Assembly (NCBI GenBank): GCA_963556255.1 | Contig: OY744611.1 | Location: 34,454,336 to 34,518,335, forward strand | DNA from: Allolobophora icterica | Lineage: Eukaryota > Annelida > Clitellata > Crassiclitellata > Lumbricidae | DNA: 64,000 nucleotides | Direction: 5' to 3' | Shown here: in pieces, positions 53,936 through 61,420 of the stretch | Layout of the letters: each line of letters starts with the position of its first letter | Numbering within the stretch: position 1 is the stretch's first letter | Made by a program: the position numbers and the translations under genes | The notes under the pieces: generated by a model | Told to the model about the DNA's origin: nothing | Seen by the model: only the letters and a program-made list of their open reading frames with translations | Database searches by the model: none

Positions 53936-56900
53936 ATTGTTTCATTGATTGGTATTGTCGTCATAATCATCGTCTTCATCGTAGCCATCATCATGGATGT
54001 CCGGAGGGGGAAGGGGCATTTGCCCCTGGATTTTGAAAATATTTAAAAAAAAAGCTTTTGATTATTACGATTATTACAACAGTCCCAACACAATTTTCAA
54101 TGTGAAAAAGCACTTAATTATTTAGGTAAAGTTCTTGACCATTTATTTATTTAAAGTTGTCATGTGTTCCCATGTTCATGAATATTTAGCTAGCTATTCT
54201 ATGTGACAACGTCATTTTGCCCCACGACAAAAAATTTTGTCCCCCTACAAAAATTTCTCCACTTACAAAAGTTACTACGGATGCTCATACCATCACCATT
54301 GATAATGATATTGTTATTATCATCCTATGGGCTTAAAATATTATTAAAATGTTGTTATTATCATCAGTATTATTATTATCATTTTAGTAAAATGACAATT
54401 TTAGGTGGGATGACAGTTATCAGTGTCAGGTCAGCCAGGAATTCAGCTGTGACCTTTTCCCTTCGACCTTGTTGCATGCAGACGTCTTCAATCCCGGCCG
54501 AAACTTGACTGAAGGTGAGGCTTACAAAGACTGAAGGTTACGACCTTTTCTCATTCACATGTGTCAATTGTCGATTGGCAAAAAGTTGTCATCTAAGGTT
54601 TCAACTTTTGCTCAAATGCTCATTTATCGATTCGATAAGCATTAGGTGCGGAGTATAACTTCACTTTATCTTCATTTACTTTATGCTAGTTAGAGAATAG
54701 GCTGAGAAAGAGAGGGGAGAAAGATTGAGACAAATGCAGGAGCTACCTTTAGAAGCTTATTGCATAACATTACTCTATCCTCAATATCTATACATTACCT
54801 AAATCTCACTTAAATTGTAGTTACCTTACTTAATTAATCTAATAACAAGGTTAATAACTGAAACTATTAATTACCTTGAGTAACACAACATAACCTTACT
54901 GTATTTTCTCCACCTGACACTATCTGTATCTACTACTGGATTCCTATCTGACCTTGAGTCAACTATTTGAATGCCTATCTGACCTTGAGTCAAGTATTAG
55001 ATTCCTATATGACCTTGAGTCAAGTATTGGATTCCTATCTGACCTTGAGTCAAGTATTAGATTCCTATCTGACCTTGAGTCAACTATTAGTTTCCTATCT
55101 GACCTCGTCAACTATTGGATGCCTATCTGACCTTGAGTCGATTATGAGGTTCCTATCTGACCTTGGTCATTGCTATTTTTTCCAGTTTTCCAGCACAATG
55201 TTCAGTACATTCAGAGCATCAAATGGCAGTACTTCCTATCAACAGAGGGCATCCACAATGAGTTTCCAGCACACAACTTTCCAAACCTCCTATACTCCGA
55301 CTGCAAGAACGTTCATGACTTCAGGCACAGGTAAGTTACCTGGAGGGCTATATGGTAAGGTATGCTATGGTGTGGTAAAGGATGGTGAAGTAGGGTAGGG
55401 TAGGAAGGGTAAGGTAAAGTAAGGTTAGGTGAAGTAGGAAGGGTAATGTATGGCATGGTAATATAAGGGAGATTAAAGATAAGGTAAGAACATCTATAGA
55501 TTGAGTAGGTAAGATGAGGTAAGGGGTGGTAAGGTAAGAGAATGTGAAGTAGGGTAAGATAGGCAGGGTAAGGTGAGATCAGGGAGAGTAAGTTAAGGTA
55601 AAGAAGGGGTAAGTTATGGGATGATAGTGTAGGGTTAGGTAAGGTATGGCAAGTTAAAGTAATGAAAGGTAAGATAAAGTGGACAAGACAGGCAAAGTAA
55701 GGTAGAGTTAGGCAAGGTATGGTAGGTAAACAAGGATAAGGTAAAGAAGGTATGTTATAGTATGGTAATACGGTAAGGTAGGATGAGGTATGGTAAGGTA
55801 AGTAAGGGAAGTGAGATGAGTTGTGTACTACGTTAAATAATTGAGAATAACATAAGGTATAGTATGGTAATAGAGTATGGTGAGGTAAAGTGAAGTGAGG
55901 TAAGTTAGGCCGATGTTGCCATGCCTGAATTATATTAATATTTGATTTGGATATTAATAATATTATTGTTTGGGATAATATTACAACAAATAATAAAAGG
56001 GAGGGTGTAATAAAAACTATGTGTTTGTAATAAAATAATATAATGAAAAAAATATATTTGTAATTTCTTGGGAAGTTTTTTTAAATTGTGATAATATATA
56101 ATATTATATACTTAATAAATAAATAGATAATAATAATAATAATGATTTGTTTCTGACTTGACTTAAGAGTGAAGTTCATAATAATAAACTTGATCTAAAT
56201 AGCAGCAATGGTAATGATACTTTTTAGTTCTAATATTCGAATGTTTTACTCTTTTGTAGGGGAGTGTTCTACTCAACGATCTACCAGCGATCAAAGAACA
56301 TTGTGATCGTTATTGATCAGGGGAGTTCGTTGAGTGCAGCTCAGCTGAAGATTGCCAAGGCGATTGCCAAGCACATCATCTATTCGTTAAACGAAGGTGA
56401 TCGGGTAAGGCAATCGTCATGTTTGCCAACGTGATGTTCTGAATTGTAATACATAATTTAAAAAGGGTCCTTGTCCGCACTTGTCTACATCAGTGGCGTC
56501 ACTAGGGCTGGTGTCACGCTGTGCGGTAAGTCATGGTGTCACCATAAAAAAAGTCATGACCTTTTTTAGGAATTCGTCTCCCAAAAAAAGTGATGACCTT
56601 TTTTAGGAATTCGTCTCTCAAAAAAAGTGAAGGACTTTTTTTAGGAATTCGTCTCTCAAAAAAAGTGAAGGACTTTTTTTAGGAATTCGTCTCTCAAAAA
56701 AAGTGAAGGACTTTTTTTAGGAATTCGTCTCCCAAAAAAAGTGATGACCTTTTTTAGGAATTCGTCTCTGAAAAAAAGTGAAGGACTTTTTTTAGGAATT
56801 CGTCTCTCAAAAAAAGTGAAGGACTTCTTTTAGGAATTCGTCTCTCAAAAAAAGTGAAGGACTTCTTTTAGGAATTCGTCTCTCAAAAAAAGTGAAGGAC

Positions 56901-59900
56901 TTTTTTTAGGAATTCGTCTCACAAAAAAAGTGATGACCTTTTTTTAGGAATTCGTCTCTCAAAAAAAGTGAAGGACTTTTTTTAGGAATTCGTCTCTCAA
57001 AAAAAGTGAAGGACTTTTTTTTAGGAATTTGTCTCCCAAAAAAAGTGATGACCTTTTTTTAGGAATTCGTCATCTTGTGAAAATTTCATCATTTTCTCAT
57101 GTTGGTGTCACCCCCCTCTGAGGGTGTCACCCGGTGCGGTCCGCACCCCCCTCGTGACGCCACTGATCTACATTTGGAGACCCTTACATCACTGCGCTAT
57201 TTGAACATTCTCATTGGATGAATCCAAAGGCAACAGTTATATAACCTAATGTATTTTATGTTTAATGCAATGCATAAATTATAAGGCAGTGGTTATATTT
57301 TGTAGTGTCTTAGAATGCAGTGCATGAATTATAAGCAATGGTTATATTATAATGTAGCGTCTTGCAGTGCAATGCATAAATCATAAGGCAATGATTATTT
57401 AATGTAATGAAATGTATAATTTGAAATTTATACTAAGGCAATTATATTGAAATAATTATGTCTCAGTTTATGAATTTTTATTTCATGCTTTTATATTATT
57501 ATTGAAAAGGATTTATATCATGCTAATTTATGAATTCACCTCAAAAGTGCAGGTATCTGGAAAAAGGTAAGTCCTCAGTTGTTTGCAAAGTAAGATACGA
57601 GAAAGAGGATGGTGAATTTCATTCTTTGTATCTTTTATTTGCATTACTTAATGTAATCTGTTTTCGAAACAGGTGGCTGTGATGAGTGTGTCTTCGGAAG
57701 TGAGGTTTTCGCGTGACGACAGCTGCATTCTTGACCGACTGACTTTTCTCTCGTATGAGAAGAAGCTCTTCCACGTTGCGTTCATCGACCTTCTTGAAAA
57801 GGAATCAAGTAATCTTATGCATATATCTAATCCAATGGCTTCTAAAATGTCATATCATAATGCTCAGGGCACCAATAAATGGTCATTTCAAGTGAAACCA
57901 AGACTTACCTCTTTTGGTGGGGTATTTTTCTTATTCTTTTGCCTATTTCAGGTGAACTTTTCAGTTTTTGTACCCTATCATGGAAAGATCAGGCACCAAG
58001 GAAGAGAACTGGATATCTGCATTCGAATGCAGAGGCTAAGACAAGGAAGTCCCTAACACGTTAGAACCACAACTGCCTCTGGCCGGATGGTAGACTGACT
58101 GAAGGACTGGCTGGCTGGCTGACTGGCTGACTGACTGACTGAGACACTAGTATACTTATGTAATGTTTGTTTGTTTCAGCTGCTATGAATCATTCGCTGG
58201 CCTTCTCCACAGCCTTTGGCCTCATTCGAAGGTCATTGTTGAGGTCCGAAGATGAGGAGGACAGCTTGAAACAAGGTAATTTTCTCATCCTAACTTTTAT
58301 CTGACTTTCAGGTTGTTAGTCAAGGTTGTGCAGGATGATGTAGAATTATCGTGTACTTGTGAAATGATGACATTCATAATTAGGTCGGTTCAAGGAAGAC
58401 ATGTGAAACTAGGTCAGTTTATCTCCTTGCTATCCTATACTTTTACCTATTTCACCTGAACTATTCTTATCTGCAGCTTATGGTAAGATTTAAAGTAATA
58501 TGTATTGCAAAATAGGGTGTGAGGTAAGATGTATTTGTGTATGTACATATGTATGTACATGTGTAAACATTTGGCCGGACACTAAGTGAGTTACTGTGTA
58601 AAACAATGTATATTAGATACTACTTACCTTACCATGTGCTTTGAAATGATTTTGTTCTCAGATGATGTCCTCATTGCCTACATAAGTCGTGGCCTCTTGT
58701 CAACGCTTGCTGAGGCCAAGGATGTCCTCACAACAATTTACGATGAGAATGTTCTTACCTCTCAGCGTGTCTTCATCAATACGTATGCTGTCATCGATGG
58801 TAGGTTGTTGATAGATATCTTGCCTTCACAACATACCTTACACAAGATCTTATGCTGTTTTGTATGCACATGAGTGATTAATTCGTGCAGTCTGTCCCTT
58901 GAGGTAAAATTACTTTTTTCCTAGCCATAATAAATACCATACCTTTTATGCATCTGTGTTTGATGAATGGGTATTGTATATTTCCAGAGATGAAATCAGT
59001 CATGTACGAACGCACCTTCCTGCAGGATGTGGCTGACCAGAACTTCACCAAGTACCTTGTTGAGCGTGAGGTCGTGGTTCCGATACGGGTGAGGGGCTGA
59101 AGGAAATATCACTTGTGATGACAACAACTGTGACAGTGGTGGTGGTGATTATGTTGATTTGATAATGATGATGACGGTTATGATGTGATAATTATAGCAA
59201 TTGCTGGTGCTTTGTGAGGTACTTGAAAGGTGCTATAGCAAGTGTCCACATGCATGCAAATATACATATATACATGCTTGCTGATATTGATAATGATGAC
59301 AGTGATGATGATTATGATAATGTTATGATAACTTTGGAAATTGATGATGACGATGATGATGATGATGGTAATTACCGGTAACCACAATGGTTTCGGTGTT
59401 GAGTGGTTGATTGGTTCTTTGTTCCTCTTTTCAAGCGTGGAAAAGCAACCTCTGTCATGTCAACACGCAACCTTGGTGCCATCTTGGGCGACATTTTCCA
59501 GCCGTTTAATTGGCCGATCGACAGCCAACCAGCTTTGAGCCTCCCGGTTAAGGATGAAGTCGGTAAAGGTGGGTCAAGGACAGTGGCGGCGCGTGGGGGG
59601 TGCAAGGGGGTGCGGTCGCACCGGGCGGCCACTTCAGAGGGGCGGCACTTTGACTACTTGGAATATTTTTTCTGTGCTTCCTGTGGTCACCGTAGTGTTT
59701 CATTTGGAGTAATTACGTAATTCGTTGCTAGAAATTTCAATGAATCTTTGATACATAATCCAGTATCTTCCCTGTTCATTTGAGCTTCAACGTATTTTTA
59801 AATTTACATCATTTTAGGCCTAGTTTCTAGCACCGGCGTCGCAAGGATGTTTTGAGCCCGAAGAGGAACTGGTTTGTAAGTAGGCTAATGATCGAGGATA

Positions 59901-61372
59901 TAACTGGATATATTTGGGGCGCCAATATTAAATCTTATGAATTTAGTTGGGATAAATTAGTTAAAACTGCATCAAAATTAAGAGTAAAATTACTTATCTT
60001 AACCCTCACTTTGGCGCCCCTTTCCTTGGCGCCTGGGGACACATGAACCAGTATGCACATTAGCTGCTCCTCTGGTTTCTAGAAATAACGATTGGGATTT
60101 ATTATATTGATAATGTGGTATTACTTTTGATGCACACATCTCCTTCTATAACCACATCTCCAACCTTCTGCACTCCTGTTTCAAGCACATTCGTGACCTC
60201 CGACGCATCCGGCCGATGTTCGACCTTAAAACTGTCTGTACTATTGCTACCTCCATTGTTCATTCAAAGCTTGATTACTGCAATTCCCTCTTCCTCAACC
60301 TTGAATCCTCCCAAGTCAAGCGTCTATTCAAATCTCACTCTCCAGAGATGTCACTGGAACGCCCAAACATCGTCATATCGCTCCCATCCTAAAATCACTC
60401 CATGGGTTAAAAATCTCAGAGCGAATTCATTTCAGTTCTATCACTAACCTACAACTCCATACAATACTCCCAGCCCAAGTACCTCCGCAATATCTACACC
60501 ATCCATGAAACTCGCTCCATCCGATCCTCCTCCTATCTCAGTCTTTCTCGACCGCCAGTCACTACTGTATACTCATCTCAAGTTATCCAACCGAGCCATA
60601 TTCAACACAGCACCACGCCTATGGATTGATCTCCCCTCTGAATTTCGCAGCTCCTCAGTTCCTCCATCATCATTACAATCCGTCCTTCATCCTCCTTCTC
60701 ATGTTCCTCTATCACCTTCTGGCTTTCCCCTCAAAACTGAAGTTTCACCTTTTCAAGTACTCCTACCCTGACTCGTTATTCTCGCCCTAAACGATACCCG
60801 CCTTGACAGCTGCTCTGCCTCTTCTCTTGATCTGGCCCCCTGTAAACTGGACTCGGAGTCTCGGACCTCTTTTGAACTACTTTCTGGAGACCCACTCTGA
60901 TCTGAATTGGCCTTCTGGAGACTGGACTCGGACTTTTTTTGACTACTCTCTGGAAAACCTCTGATTTGATTTGCTAATGCTAAAAGTAGTTTAAGTGCAC
61001 AGTACACAGTAACACTAGTGGCGAATCTGCATCATCTGCTACTGTGCTCTATAATAGTACAGTATATTAGCTACTAATGTCTAAGGCTACCACCAACTAC
61101 TATCATACACAACACAGACAAAATTTCACTAGACTACTGGACAGGCCTGCCGCCTTACAAGGGGGGGGGGGGGGCGGCGCACTGTTGCTTCGCACCACCT
61201 TTGAAAAATCCACGCGCCGCCACTGGTCAAGGATAGCCTCTTTTATGATTAATGCTAGAGTATGTGTGTACCAGTTCAGCAAAAGAAAATCTGTCACGTC
61301 ATTACTTCCTGTTACAGTAGCTCCAGTATGTTGTAGGAATCAGTACAAAGAGCAAAGCACAGCAATGCACTA

Positions 61373-61420
<48 letters not shown>

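Noticed and set aside
53740..54046. Ser/Leu-rich or Arg/Glu-rich ORFs
   Set aside because: Opposite-strand readings of a (CTCTGT)n tract after a CACHD1 donor.
57809..58056. Extension of CACHD1 exon 7 into the following open frame
   Set aside because: Homology stops at the GTAATC donor and the next exon at 58180 continues the frame with the expected sequence.
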